The notes under the pieces: model-generated
What the model was told of the DNA's origin: nothing
Databases searched by the model: none
What the model saw: only the letters and a program-made list of their open reading frames with translations
Program-made: the position numbers and the translations under genes
Assembly (NCBI GenBank): GCA_046317875.1
Contig: JBKCVN010000022.1
Location: forward strand, 27,823 to 91,822
DNA from: 2-01-FULL-41-14 sp046317875
Lineage (GTDB): Bacteria; Pseudomonadota; Alphaproteobacteria; UBA7879; UBA5542
Direction: 5' to 3'
Length of the DNA stretch: 64,000 nucleotides
In this document: positions 18,662 through 28,198 of the stretch, piece by piece
How positions within the stretch are numbered: the stretch's first letter is position 1
Layout of the letters: each line of letters opens with the position of its first letter

Positions 18662-20314
18662 TTAGAAGCCCATCCCTCCCATACCACCCATACCCCCCAT
18701 GTCGGGCATAGCAGGCTTAGATGCTTGAGGCTCAGGCTTTTCGGCTACCATTGCTTCAGTGGTGATCAAAAGACCGGCGACAGAAGCAGCATCTTGCAAA
18801 GCAGTGCGCACAACCTTGGTGGGGTCAATCACACCAAACTTGAACATATCGCCGAATTCATTTGTTTGGGCGTTATATCCATAGTTATGATCTTTAGATT
18901 CAAGAATCTTTCCAACCACGATCGAGGCTTCTTCCCCAGCATTATGTACAATCTGACGGGTGGGGGCTTGGATTGCACGACGGACAATCTCGATCCCAAC
19001 TTTTTGATCTTCATTGGCCACCTTTAAACCACTCAAAGCCGATGCCGAAGCATGAAGCAAGGCAACACCTCCGCCGGCCACAATTCCTTCTAGAACTGCA
19101 GCGCGTGTCGCATTCAATGCATCTTCTACCCGATCTTTCCGTTCTTTCACTTCAATTTCGGTTGCACCGCCCACACGGATCACAGCCACACCCCCAGAAA
19201 GCTTAGCTAAGCGTTCTTGAAGTTTTTCCCGATCATAATCTGAAGTGGATTCTTCAATCTGGGATTTGATTTCTTTGCAACGCGCTTCGATTTCATTCTT
19301 ATTACCGTTACCATTTACAAAGGTGGTATTTTCCTTTGTAATCACAACACGTTTGGAACGTCCCAACATTTCAATGGTAGCGTTTTCAAGCTTGCTGCCT
19401 ATTTCTTCAGAAATCAATTGACCACCAGTCAAAATGGCCAGATCTTCCAACATGGCTTTCCGGCGATCTCCAAAGCCAGGGGCCTTAATAGCAGATACTT
19501 TCAATCCGCCACGCAGTTTGTTAACGACCAATGTAGCAAGCGCTTCACCATCCACCTCTTCCGCTACGATCAACAACGCGCGACCTGACTGGGCCACCCG
19601 CTCAAGAATAGGCAACATGGGTTGAAGGGTAGAGATCTTTTTGTCGTGAATTAAAATAAAGGGATCATCTAACTCACAGGTCATTTTTTCAGGGTTTGTC
19701 ACAAAATAAGGTGACAAATATCCCCGATCAAACTGCATACCTTCCACAACTTCCAGTTCGGTTTCCATGGATTTTGCTTCTTCAATGGTGATCACACCCT
19801 CTTTACCTACCTTATCCATAGCTTTGGCAATCATGTTCCCAATTTCTTCTTCGCCGTTGGCAGAGATAGTAGCCACTTGTGCAATTTCTGCACTGGTGGT
19901 CACATTCTTTGAGCGCTTTTGAATACTTTCAACGACTCCACTGACAGCCATATCGATACCACGTTTAAGATCCATGGGATTCATGCCTGCAGTCACAGAT
20001 TTAATGCCTTCACGGGCAATCGCTTGAGCCAAAACGGTGGCTGTGGTTGTTCCATCTCCAGCCACATCATTGGTTTTGCTGGCCACTTCTTTAATCATCT
20101 GGGCACCCATATTTTCAAATTTATCGGCCAATGTGATTTCTTTTGCGACAGACACACCATCTTTTGTAATGCGGGGGGCACCGTAAGATTTGTCTAGAAT
20201 GACATTTCGACCTTTGGGCCCTAATGTGACCTTTACCGCATCTGCCAATGTATCAAGACCCTTAAGCAGCTTATTGCGGGCTTCCGTGGAAAATTTTACT
20301 TCTTTTGCACTCAT
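18662..20314 (-). CDS. groEL: 60 kDa chaperonin GroEL
   Basis: ATP-dependent chaperonin that forms a double heptameric ring with the GroES lid. 550 residues, full length. The N-terminus has the ATP-site motifs TLGPKGRNVILDKSYG and GDGTTTATVLAQ. The tail is the expected GGMGGMGGMGF repeat. It lies about 30 bases downstream of groES in one operon and is controlled from the CIRCE site ahead of groES. Confidence 0.98.
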   Translation of the reverse strand: MSAKEVKFSTEARNKLLKGLDTLADAVKVTLGPKGRNVILDKSYGAPRITKDGVSVAKEITLADKFENMGAQMIKEVASKTNDVAGDGTTTATVLAQAIAREGIKSVTAGMNPMDLKRGIDMAVSGVVESIQKRSKNVTTSAEIAQVATISANGEEEIGNMIAKAMDKVGKEGVITIEEAKSMETELEVVEGMQFDRGYLSPYFVTNPEKMTCELDDPFILIHDKKISTLQPMLPILERVAQSGRALLIVAEEVDGEALATLVVNKLRGGLKVSAIKAPGFGDRRKAMLEDLAILTGGQLISEEIGSKLENATIEMLGRSKRVVITKENTTFVNGNGNKNEIEARCKEIKSQIEESTSDYDREKLQERLAKLSGGVAVIRVGGATEIEVKERKDRVEDALNATRAAVLEGIVAGGGVALLHASASALSGLKVANEDQKVGIEIVRRAIQAPTRQIVHNAGEEASIVVGKILESKDHNYGYNAQTNEFGDMFKFGVIDPTKVVRTALQDAASVAGLLITTEAMVAEKPEPQASKPAMPDMGGMGGMGGMGF

Positions 20315-20345
20315 TTATGCTCTCCTGAATTACTATTAGTTAAAG

Positions 20346-20633
20346 TTAGCCAATGATTCCGAAAATATCGGATTCTTTCATAATCAGCAGATCTTTTCCG
20401 CCAATCTTTACTTCTGTTCCTGACCATTTTCCAAACAAGATCCGATCGTTCGCCTTTACTGACAAAGGACGATGATTTCCTTTATCATCCACTGTACCCG
20501 TACCCACAGCCAGTACTTTACCTTCTATGGGTTTTTCTTTTGCTGTATCCGGGATAATAATTCCACCTGCGGTTTTTTCTTCTTGTTCGATCCGTTCAAC
20601 AAGTACGCGATCATGAAGTGGTTTAAACTGCAT
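20346..20633 (-). CDS. groES: 10 kDa co-chaperonin GroES
   Basis: Heptameric lid of the GroEL chamber. 95 residues. It has the N-terminal FKPLHDRVLVER, the mobile loop segment EEKTAGGIIIPDTAKEKP, and the C-terminal LLIMKESDIFGIIG. First gene of the operon, preceded by a CIRCE operator and a good sigma-70-type promoter. Confidence 0.97.
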   Translation of the reverse strand: MQFKPLHDRVLVERIEQEEKTAGGIIIPDTAKEKPIEGKVLAVGTGTVDDKGNHRPLSVKANDRILFGKWSGTEVKIGGKDLLIMKESDIFGIIG

Positions 20634-20673
20634 TGTACGTTCCTTTCCTATTAGTATTTAAACTTTACTGAGT

Positions 20674-20700
20674 TTAGCACTCTATTTAAAAGAGTGCTAT
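20674..20700 (-). promoter_or_regulatory. CIRCE element (HrcA operator) of groESL
   Basis: TTAGCACTC (20674-20682), nine bases, GAGTGCTAT (20692-20700). This matches the 9-9-9 CIRCE consensus at all but the last base. From established knowledge it is the binding site of the heat-shock repressor HrcA. It lies just downstream of the promoter and about 40 bases ahead of the groES start. hrcA itself is not in the window. Confidence 0.93.
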
Positions 20701-20701
20701 T

Positions 20702-20731
20702 TTTTTAGCACAAGGTTTGGGAGAGTGTCAA
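20702..20731 (-). promoter_or_regulatory. groESL promoter
   Basis: Read on the minus strand, a perfect -35 TTGACA (20726-20731) is followed after 18 bases by TAAAAA (20702-20707), with a TG extension one base before the -10. The start point would fall at the CIRCE element, the expected geometry for HrcA repression. Confidence 0.7.
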
Positions 20732-20776
20732 GATGTTAGACATGGGGAGAAAAAGAGTGACCAATTTCAAGAGAAA

Positions 20777-22051
20777 TCAATTACAAGACCTAGCCTTGTG
20801 TGCTAAGAGATTTTTTTCCCGATGAAGAAAAATCAAAGTGCATAAGGTCACCAGACTTAACCCCATCAGAAGAAATCCAGGAGCTAGCAAAGAATGAAAG
20901 TGCTGCTGTAAAAACTGAGCCATACTGGGTGTAGTGCCCCCTAACAAGGCGCCACCCACCGTTAAACAAAAAGCCAAACCAGAATAGCGACAATACACAG
21001 GGAATAGCTCGCCGATATACGCACTGATACACCCATTAATAATACTACCCGCTCCATTCAGGCTAATAATAAATAGCAACACTTGCCAAAGGGATACCCT
21101 GTCCATCGTTAACAAATAAAATGCAGGAACAGCCACTAAGCCTGTTAATGACATTCCATAAACAATCAACTTATAAAAACCAATCTTATCGGCTATACGT
21201 CCAGAAAAAATAATTATAACAGCAGAAAAAATCATTGTTGCCATATTCAACAACATGCTCTCTGATTTGCTGTACCCTAGGTCATTCATGAAAATAGTGT
21301 TTCCAAACACCGTGGTAAGGTATAAAGGCATGACCGTCAATCCAAACACCAGAAACCCGAGGAATAAAGAGCTCTTATGCGTCCGCAACAAAGCAACCCA
21401 AGGAAACTCTTTCTTTTGATTTAAGGACTCTGTCTGATTTTTTTGGAAATCCATAGTTTCCAGCACATTACGTCTTAATAAATATACAAAAACAGCAGAA
21501 AGCCCTCCTGCAATAAACAGTAATCTCCAACTCCATTCAGGCATACCCTCTAAATTCACGATAGCTGCCAAGCCACTGGCCAAAACAGCCCCAAGGACCC
21601 CCCATGAAATCAGGGCTCCCGTATGTCGGCCCAAAGATTTACGGTCCAAATTTTCCATAACATACAAGTTAGCTCCCGTAAGCTCTCCACCATAAAAAAA
21701 GCCTTGGGCAAGCCGACATGAAATCAAAACAATAGGAGCTGCCAGCCCCAACGTTTCATAGGAAGGTAGCAATCCAATAATAAGAGTCGGAATGGCCACC
21801 AGAATCATACTTAAAAGCAAGGGCTTTTTTCGACCAATTTTATCACCTATGTAACCAAAAAAAAGAGCCCCTAAGGGACGGGCCAAGAAACCAGCCGCAA
21901 AAGCACCGAAGGTTGCCATATTTTGGGTATATTTTACAACTGAAGGGAAGAAAATGGGGGCAAGTTGCACCGCCAAAAACCCATAAAGAGTCACATCAAA
22001 GCATTCAACGATGTGCCCCCCAATAACCGATAGACCTATTTTAGACTTCAT
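20777..22051 (-). CDS. MFS transporter, metabolite:H+ symporter (MHS/ProP-like) family
   Basis: Inner-membrane major facilitator of about 424 residues with twelve hydrophobic segments. Family marks are the N-terminal 'VIGGHIVECFDVTLYGFLAVQLAPIFFP', the loop 'FLARPLGALFFGYIGDKIGRKKPLLLSM' and 'QGFFYGGELTGA'. These resemble ProP/ShiA/KgtP importers of osmolytes or organic acids. Start ATG 22051 has CCAGGA ahead of it and overlaps the end of the LysR gene by 11 bases, so transporter and regulator are probably co-transcribed. The substrate is unknown. Confidence 0.82.
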   Translation of the reverse strand: MKSKIGLSVIGGHIVECFDVTLYGFLAVQLAPIFFPSVVKYTQNMATFGAFAAGFLARPLGALFFGYIGDKIGRKKPLLLSMILVAIPTLIIGLLPSYETLGLAAPIVLISCRLAQGFFYGGELTGANLYVMENLDRKSLGRHTGALISWGVLGAVLASGLAAIVNLEGMPEWSWRLLFIAGGLSAVFVYLLRRNVLETMDFQKNQTESLNQKKEFPWVALLRTHKSSLFLGFLVFGLTVMPLYLTTVFGNTIFMNDLGYSKSESMLLNMATMIFSAVIIIFSGRIADKIGFYKLIVYGMSLTGLVAVPAFYLLTMDRVSLWQVLLFIISLNGAGSIINGCISAYIGELFPVYCRYSGLAFCLTVGGALLGGTTPSMAQFLQQHFHSLLAPGFLLMGLSLVTLCTLIFLHREKNLLAHKARSCN

Positions 22052-22967
22052 GTTTATCCTGGAATATTTTGATACCAATAGTTTTAAAATATTCTTCCAT
22101 GAATTCGCGGAAAAGATCCATATGATTTTGAGCCGATACGTTATTCGTTTTTTTCATACAAAAATAAGTTCGAACAATAGGTCCCTTGATTTTGGGCAAA
22201 ATATGGACCAGCCCCCCTTTATAAATTTCATTAGATTCACGAGGGGCAGAAATAATTCCTAAACCTTCTTTGGCAGCATTAAACAGCGAGGTAGTGGAAT
22301 TAACTGTAATCGAGGGTGTTAGTCTTGGAATCCCATACTTACCCTTGATGTGCCAATTAATATCATCAAAATAGGTAAATTCATGTTCTCCATACGCCAG
22401 CATTTTATGCTTCAATAAATCTTCTGGTGTCTTAGGCTCCTCGTGCCGCTTTATATACTCGGGGCTCGCAAAAAGCACATGGTGGTACGGGATATACCAG
22501 GCTTTTTGAAACCCTTCCAAATCTTCGCCCACAGGCCGCAGCAAAATATCAGAAGTACGTTCCGTTTGCTTAGGCAAAATATCATTTGCAATAATATTAA
22601 TACGCAAATTTTGATGTTTTTCATAAAAATCCTTAAGACTTGGCATAAGCCAGCTAGAAGAGACAGCAGCCGTTGTGGCAATAACAATCTCCCCTTTTAT
22701 TTCTTGAGCATTTTGGTTATGAGCACTATGTACACCCTCTAAGTATACATCCACCAACTTAATGGCATAAGGAATAAAAGATTTGGCTTCTTCTGTAAGG
22801 GTTGTGGATTGCTTTTTGCGGTTCACAAGCTTTACGCCTAATTCTTTTTCTAGCTCGTTAACATGTGCCCACATGGTGGAACGGGGAATACCCAAAATTT
22901 TATGCCCCCCGAAGTCGCATCCATTTTTACCTAAAAATATTAATGTTTTTAACGAAACTATTCTCAT
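22041..22967 (-). CDS. LysR family transcriptional regulator
   Basis: DNA-binding regulator of about 308 residues. The N-terminal winged HTH spans residues ~1-65 ('GIPRSTMWAHVNELEKELGVKLVNRKKQSTTLTEEAKSF'). The C-terminal LysR substrate-binding domain starts near residue 90 ('GEIVIATTAAVSSSWLMPSLKDFYEKHQNLRINI'). The HTH is a little degenerate at its start compared with typical LysR proteins. ATG 22967 is preferred to an upstream TTG. It lies upstream of and overlaps the MFS gene, its probable target. Confidence 0.82.
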   Translation of the reverse strand: MRIVSLKTLIFLGKNGCDFGGHKILGIPRSTMWAHVNELEKELGVKLVNRKKQSTTLTEEAKSFIPYAIKLVDVYLEGVHSAHNQNAQEIKGEIVIATTAAVSSSWLMPSLKDFYEKHQNLRINIIANDILPKQTERTSDILLRPVGEDLEGFQKAWYIPYHHVLFASPEYIKRHEEPKTPEDLLKHKMLAYGEHEFTYFDDINWHIKGKYGIPRLTPSITVNSTTSLFNAAKEGLGIISAPRESNEIYKGGLVHILPKIKGPIVRTYFCMKKTNNVSAQNHMDLFREFMEEYFKTIGIKIFQDKHEV

Positions 22968-23116
22968 GATCAAACTTTGAAAAATATAATAATCAAAAAC
23001 TGTTAAATGTTTCTTCTATAGTTATTTATTTATAACCCCTTTTTCTATTAGAAAAAATACTTTTATTTCTCTTTGATTTACTTAGAATCACCACAAACAC
23101 AAGGAAATCTTTGTTT

Positions 23117-24181
23117 TTATTGACTAAAGTCTAATGGGTCAAATAAGGGATCAACTTCTTCCTGAGGCGAAAAACTTGTAGTTGGAGTGGTGACATTCTC
23201 TAAGGAAGACATCATAGGTTCTTCATTGGGTCCATCCACAACCATCTGAGGCGGGCTAATTGTAAAGTTTAAATTTTGATTTCCCGCAAGACGACTTTTC
23301 AGCTCCATCCTCTTTTCCGATAACTTTTTGATTTCACCAGGCGTAGCGGGCCTAGGCACCAATACCAAGATAAAGTCATATGTTCCATCCAAATTTGGGC
23401 TAGAAATAAAATCAACCAAGTGGGTATTGTCCATCAGATCAAAAACAACTATTGAGCTAGCAGCATTAGACTCGTCCACACGATAAGAAATCACATGACC
23501 GCTGGACAAAGATTCTGTTTTTACAGAAGGCCAATTAATTTTGGGTAAATAAAGGTTTAATTTTTTTGTATCAACGTCCATTTGGCTATCAAAGAACTCT
23601 GCTTTATCTGCGTTTACAATAATCCAAGTGCTACCATCCTCATTAGGAACAATGGTTAGGGAGTTAATCTCATTTTGGGGAACCGAAACTGTTTGCTGAA
23701 TGTTGACTATTGGAGGCGGAGGTGGCAAGGGCGCAGGTATTAATTCGGGATCATTATCCATTTCCATAGCCTCATCATCTACTTCTGGCTCAATCACAGG
23801 AGGCTCTTCTGTGATAATATCAATTATAAAACTTTTTCCACGCAAGAAGCTGCCAACTACCCTAGAATAAGGAGACAATTGAACGATACAATATTTTTTA
23901 CCCCTATCATTGGTCAGGTTATACTGTATTAAAGCGCCTCTTTTTATGATCATACGCGCTGGAATGTTCCAGAAAGTATCCTCGGGGCCACTTACCGTAA
24001 TAAAACCAGCATCATCTGATTGAACGTACAAAGAAACTGGCTGAGTTAACTGAAAGGAAAGACGGCTTTTATTAAGCTCGCTCCCCACCTGAACATCGGT
24101 AATAGATAAGTTTGAACGAGCAAAAGAAGTATTGAAACCAATAAGTAAAAAGAAACCAAATATTTTTAAAAATTGAATCAT
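23117..24181 (-). CDS. secreted AMIN-like domain protein
   Basis: Exported protein of 354 residues: signal peptide (residues ~5-21, ending SFA), then an AMIN-like beta domain ('LSITDVQVGSELNKSRLSFQLTQPVSLYV...', ~25-125). An acidic, proline-rich linker (PAPLPPPPPIV) follows, then a second beta-rich part (~170-300) and a polar tail. There is no amidase or secretin domain, so the AMIN part may simply target peptidoglycan or the septum. It lies 66 bases downstream of a RodZ-like gene on the same strand, which supports a cell-wall or shape role. The AMIN call is by pattern only. Confidence 0.5.
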   Translation of the reverse strand: MIQFLKIFGFFLLIGFNTSFARSNLSITDVQVGSELNKSRLSFQLTQPVSLYVQSDDAGFITVSGPEDTFWNIPARMIIKRGALIQYNLTNDRGKKYCIVQLSPYSRVVGSFLRGKSFIIDIITEEPPVIEPEVDDEAMEMDNDPELIPAPLPPPPPIVNIQQTVSVPQNEINSLTIVPNEDGSTWIIVNADKAEFFDSQMDVDTKKLNLYLPKINWPSVKTESLSSGHVISYRVDESNAASSIVVFDLMDNTHLVDFISSPNLDGTYDFILVLVPRPATPGEIKKLSEKRMELKSRLAGNQNLNFTISPPQMVVDGPNEEPMMSSLENVTTPTTSFSPQEEVDPLFDPLDFSQ

Positions 24182-24247
24182 TTTATCCCTGTTATTTACA
24201 AAGATACTAGATTTTTCTTATTTTTGCATTATTTAAAATATTGTCCT

Positions 24248-24736
24248 TTATAAATTCTCTGCAGAAATAAGTTCTTTATTTACATCTTCTGACGGGGAAC
24301 GTGGATAAGAAGAAAAAACCTTATAAAATAAAAACAAAATAATAATAACTAAGCTGGCCACCAGAACTTTTTTAGAGTTATAAACCAAAGATAAAGGACT
24401 ACCCATTTTTTCAGATAGGGAAATCAACCGAAGCTCTTCACCGCTGGGAACCTCTAAAGCCTCATTAGTATGAATATGATAAGCTTTTTTAAAGGCGTCC
24501 AAAGTTAAGAAAGGATCTAAATCCAAGAATTGTGCATAGGATCTTACAAATCCTAAGGTATAGGTTTGGGATGGTAGTTTACCTAAATGGCCAGTTTCAA
24601 TAGCCTTTAAAAATTCTTCTCTAATATTTAAGGAATCAACGACTTGTTGAATATTGTACCCTTTAGCCACACGTGCTTCTTTTAAAATAATAGAAATGTG
24701 TTTGCTGTAGATATTATTGTTTTCTTTTTCTTTCAT
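24248..24736 (-). CDS. short RodZ-like helix-turn-helix membrane protein
   Basis: 162 residues. An N-terminal RodZ-type HTH domain spans residues ~10-85, with 'ILKEARVAKGYNIQQVVDSLNIREEFLKAIETGHLGKLPSQTYTLGFVRSYAQFLDLD' showing the typical pattern. A single transmembrane helix (VLVASLVIIILFLFYKVF, ~125-142) and a 20-residue tail follow. Classical RodZ couples MreB to the wall and carries a C-terminal periplasmic domain (DUF4115), which is absent here. The next gene downstream encodes a separate secreted beta-rich protein. Family call is firm; function as RodZ is inferred. Confidence 0.72.
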   Translation of the reverse strand: MKEKENNNIYSKHISIILKEARVAKGYNIQQVVDSLNIREEFLKAIETGHLGKLPSQTYTLGFVRSYAQFLDLDPFLTLDAFKKAYHIHTNEALEVPSGEELRLISLSEKMGSPLSLVYNSKKVLVASLVIIILFLFYKVFSSYPRSPSEDVNKELISAENL

Positions 24737-24789
24737 TATAACACTCCCTATCTTATTATTTTACATATCAAGGAGGTGAATTCAACCTT

Positions 24790-26241
24790 TTAGTCTTTCC
24801 AAAAAGACGGTAACAATAAAATTAAGATGGTCACCAATTCTAAACGACCGAGTAACATCCCTCCCATCAGTATCCATTTGACTGGCAAAGAAAGCTCTGC
24901 GTAGGGCTGATTGGGGCCAATGTAGGCTCCCAACCCTGTTCCTAAGTTGGTTAGCATGGCTGAAGAGGCTGATAGGGTGGTTATAAAATCCAACCCACAT
25001 AACGAGAGGCTAAATGATAGAAGGACAAAACAAAATATGAATAAAATCACCAGAGCGGCTACAGAATCAAAAATAGCACCTGAAATTTGTTTACCATTAT
25101 ACTTGGGTAAAAAGACCCCATGGGGTCTCCTTAGTTTTTGCAGATAAATAAAAGTGACACGCCATAAAACTTGGAATCGAAAAACCTTAATACCACCCGC
25201 CGTGGACCCCGTACATCCTCCGATAAAAGGGGCGAAGAAAAAGACCATGGTTCCTATCCCGCCCCATAAAGCATAATCTGCCGAACAAAATCCTGTTGTT
25301 GTTACAGCAGAAACCACATTAAAAACAGATTTAGTAATAATATCAGCATAGTCGGACTTCTGAGTCCAAACGTTCCACGAGACCACCATAACAATGAAAG
25401 ACAAAGTAAGAAGGCTATATGTTTTAATTTGATCATCTTTGAAAAATAGTTTCCAGTTTTTGGTAAACAAATGACCAAATAAAAGTTGAGTGACCCCCCC
25501 TAAAAACATAAATAAGACCAAAACATATTCCAAAAATTTATTATTAAAAAACCCTATGGATTCGTCGTGGGTTGAAAATCCTCCGGTAGAAATCGTAGTA
25601 AGACTGTGACAGAGGGCATCAAACCAATTAAGCTGCAAGGTAATTAAAGCCAAAAAGCACAATACGGTTAGACTTAAATACGTGATAAAAATGACTTTAG
25701 CAATTTGGGCAATCCGGGGGAGGAATTTTTCCGATCGATCAGAGGATTCAGATTGAAACAACTCTAACCCCCCCACCCGCATATCGGTTAAAAGCGTCAA
25801 GGCCATCACGATAATTCCGATACCCCCCAACCATTGCAACATGGCCCGCCAAAACAAAATGCCCCTGGGGAGCGTGTCTAGATGACGCAAAATAGTGGCG
25901 CCGGTAGTAGTTAATCCCGAAACTGTTTCAAAAAAAGCATCCGTATAACTAATATCAATAGAAGACAGAAGAAAAGGGATAGATGAGAACCCTATTCCAA
26001 ACATCCAAGTAATAGCCGTTAATAAAAATGAATCTCGTTTATCAAAATCAATTTCAGCCCCTGACTTATTGGAAAAAACCAATAAAACACCTAAAAAGAC
26101 CATAATGGCTTGTGACAATAAGTAAATTTTATAATCGGGATGATTGGCAACAAAATCTATCAGAAAAGAAGGGGTCATAGCCCCGGCCAGAATAAGGATT
26201 AACCAGCCAATCAGATAAAATATAGATCTAAAGTGTGCCAT
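24790..26241 (-). CDS. trkH: Trk system potassium uptake protein TrkH
   Basis: Potassium channel subunit of the Trk uptake system, inner membrane. 483 residues with four pseudo-repeated M1-P-M2 units. Selectivity-loop segments include 'TVSGLTTTGATIL', 'LTTISTGGFSTHD', 'VVSAVTTTGFCSAD' and 'LTNLGTGLG'. A TrkA partner is not in the window. It follows apaG with only a three-base gap. Confidence 0.92.
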   Translation of the reverse strand: MAHFRSIFYLIGWLILILAGAMTPSFLIDFVANHPDYKIYLLSQAIMVFLGVLLVFSNKSGAEIDFDKRDSFLLTAITWMFGIGFSSIPFLLSSIDISYTDAFFETVSGLTTTGATILRHLDTLPRGILFWRAMLQWLGGIGIIVMALTLLTDMRVGGLELFQSESSDRSEKFLPRIAQIAKVIFITYLSLTVLCFLALITLQLNWFDALCHSLTTISTGGFSTHDESIGFFNNKFLEYVLVLFMFLGGVTQLLFGHLFTKNWKLFFKDDQIKTYSLLTLSFIVMVVSWNVWTQKSDYADIITKSVFNVVSAVTTTGFCSADYALWGGIGTMVFFFAPFIGGCTGSTAGGIKVFRFQVLWRVTFIYLQKLRRPHGVFLPKYNGKQISGAIFDSVAALVILFIFCFVLLSFSLSLCGLDFITTLSASSAMLTNLGTGLGAYIGPNQPYAELSLPVKWILMGGMLLGRLELVTILILLLPSFWKD

Positions 26242-26244
26242 TCA

Positions 26245-26637
26245 TTAATGGAACTGGTGCCGTTCGTAGGGACTATCCAAAGAAAAAGCCGGGATTGAAA
26301 CCTTAAAAGGTTCCCCTTCCAAACTTTCCATCTCATAGTTTCCGAACATGATGCCTGATGGCGCACTTAACACAGCTCCACTGGTATAGCTAAAAGACTC
26401 CCCGGGGCGCACCACAGGTTCCAGTCCCACAACCCCATCCCCATCTATTTCATGGGTTAATCCATTTGAATCCGTGATCTTCCAATGCCGTCTTCTAAGT
26501 TTTACCGCACGCTCACTGCGATTGCGGATGGTAATCTTATAGGACCAAACAAACTGCTCGGAATGGGGTTCGGATTCCTCTTCTAGGTACAGAGGTTCTG
26601 CGAATATTTCAATAGGTTGTTTGTGCATAATAGACAT
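26245..26637 (-). CDS. apaG: ApaG domain protein (CorD)
   Basis: Small beta-sandwich protein linked to magnesium/cobalt resistance and Ap4A levels in enterobacteria; its molecular role is unsettled. 130 residues from ATG 26637, chosen because AAGGA lies upstream and this restores the usual family length; a start at 26691 would add 18 residues. Motifs: 'YKITIRNRSERAVKLRRRHWKITDSNG', 'VVGLEPVVRPGESFSYTSG' and 'GIMFGNYEM'. Confidence 0.92.
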   Translation of the reverse strand: MSIMHKQPIEIFAEPLYLEEESEPHSEQFVWSYKITIRNRSERAVKLRRRHWKITDSNGLTHEIDGDGVVGLEPVVRPGESFSYTSGAVLSAPSGIMFGNYEMESLEGEPFKVSIPAFSLDSPYERHQFH

Positions 26638-26712
26638 ACAATTTCCTTTATCTCTACTTATTAGATTATAGAAATTATAATTGGAATTCAATGGAATTTT
26701 TAATAGCTAACT

Positions 26713-28116
26713 TTACGATAAAAGGTGTGTTAATGAAAGTACTATTTTTTCTTGAAGATCTATATAAGCGGTGTCTTCGCCCACAAAATTCTGCATCATA
26801 ATTGTAAAAATGTATCTTGTTTTCTCTCCAGCAAAAACATATCCTGCGATATTACACACGCCTCCCAAAGTCCCCGTCTTACCCACTATTTTTATGCCTT
26901 TTGGCAGACTTTTAAAATGATTTTGCAAGGTACCTTCTAATCCCCCCACTGCTAATGAGGCTACAAATGCTTCTTGAAAAGATTTGTTCTGGTAAGCTTT
27001 ATATAATAACTCATTTATTTTGTGGGCGGATATTAAATTATGATGGGAAAGCCCTGATCCATCCATTAAAAGCTGATCCTCCATATCCACCCCCAATCCT
27101 TCTTTCAAAGTCAGGGTCATAAACTTATGGAGATAGTCACTTTTTCTAAAAGCATGGGGGGTTTTAAGCATAATGGGAAGTAACAAGGATTCCATGATGG
27201 TATTATCAGAATTCTTCATGCCTGTTTTTAAAATTTGGAACAAAGGTTCAGAAAAATGACGAGCAATAAGAACAGAATTTGGATCGAGTTTAGCCACCTT
27301 GAAAATGATCTTTCCACGCAGCTCAACCCCAACTTCTCGCAAAGCTGATTGTATACATTTTCGAACATACTCTTTAAATCTATGGTCTTTAACGGGCAGA
27401 CAAATTTTAAAGGCAGCCCCCCCTAAGGGCACACAACCTTTAATTGTCAGATTTTCTTCTAGATCCAGATCACACCTTTCCAGATACTCTTCTTCTAAAC
27501 ATATTTTTGAAATGGATTGGTTATCAATTTTATAAGAAGGCTGATCTGGGTCATAAATAACAGTTGGCCTTTGTTTTTCAGTCGCTCCAGGCACAAAGCG
27601 CAAACAGATAACATTTTTATTAATATTAATAGCAGAAATAGGTGCCCCGTATTTAAACCGCACAGCTTCCACAGTCCATCCATCTTTGTATGGAAAGGGT
27701 GGTGTAGTATGTTCCCCCACCACAATATTTCCAGAAATCACAGACCCGGATTTTTTTCTGTAGCTTTTGAAAAGATCCCCTAAGTCTTTCAACCTAAAAG
27801 TAGGGTCACCCGCGAACTGTAAATAAAGATCGCATCCTTTTTTATGTAAAGATGTTTCGAACCGATAGGTTGATCCTAGCTTTGATAGCGCCACCAAGGC
27901 GGTAGGGATTTTTTGAAGGCTGGCGGGTTTCATTAGTTTAAGGGAATTCTTTTGATAAACGATTTTTCCCGAATCCATATCCTGAATTTCAACCGCAACC
28001 ATACAGCGATCATCGATTTGAGACATATACGCATCTAATTTTTCTGTTAGGGAGGATCCCCAAAAAGCAGCGGACATTTCGCACCATAAGACAATTAAAA
28101 GAAATCTTTTTTTCAT
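26713..28116 (-). CDS. dacB: D-alanyl-D-alanine carboxypeptidase/endopeptidase (PBP4)
   Basis: Periplasmic class C penicillin-binding protein that trims peptidoglycan peptides. 467 residues. A signal peptide (residues 1-20) precedes the three active-site motifs: SxxK as SLQK (Ser66-Lys69), SDN within KNSDNTIMES, and KTG within VGKTGTLGG. The large insertion domain typical of PBP4 separates SxxK from SDN. Confidence 0.93.
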   Translation of the reverse strand: MKKRFLLIVLWCEMSAAFWGSSLTEKLDAYMSQIDDRCMVAVEIQDMDSGKIVYQKNSLKLMKPASLQKIPTALVALSKLGSTYRFETSLHKKGCDLYLQFAGDPTFRLKDLGDLFKSYRKKSGSVISGNIVVGEHTTPPFPYKDGWTVEAVRFKYGAPISAININKNVICLRFVPGATEKQRPTVIYDPDQPSYKIDNQSISKICLEEEYLERCDLDLEENLTIKGCVPLGGAAFKICLPVKDHRFKEYVRKCIQSALREVGVELRGKIIFKVAKLDPNSVLIARHFSEPLFQILKTGMKNSDNTIMESLLLPIMLKTPHAFRKSDYLHKFMTLTLKEGLGVDMEDQLLMDGSGLSHHNLISAHKINELLYKAYQNKSFQEAFVASLAVGGLEGTLQNHFKSLPKGIKIVGKTGTLGGVCNIAGYVFAGEKTRYIFTIMMQNFVGEDTAYIDLQEKIVLSLTHLLS

Positions 28117-28198
28117 TGATTAATTATGGGCTTTATCGTGTTCAAAATCAACCAGAGCTGCTTGCGCACCGGGGTGGAAAAATGTATGATGAGCCATC

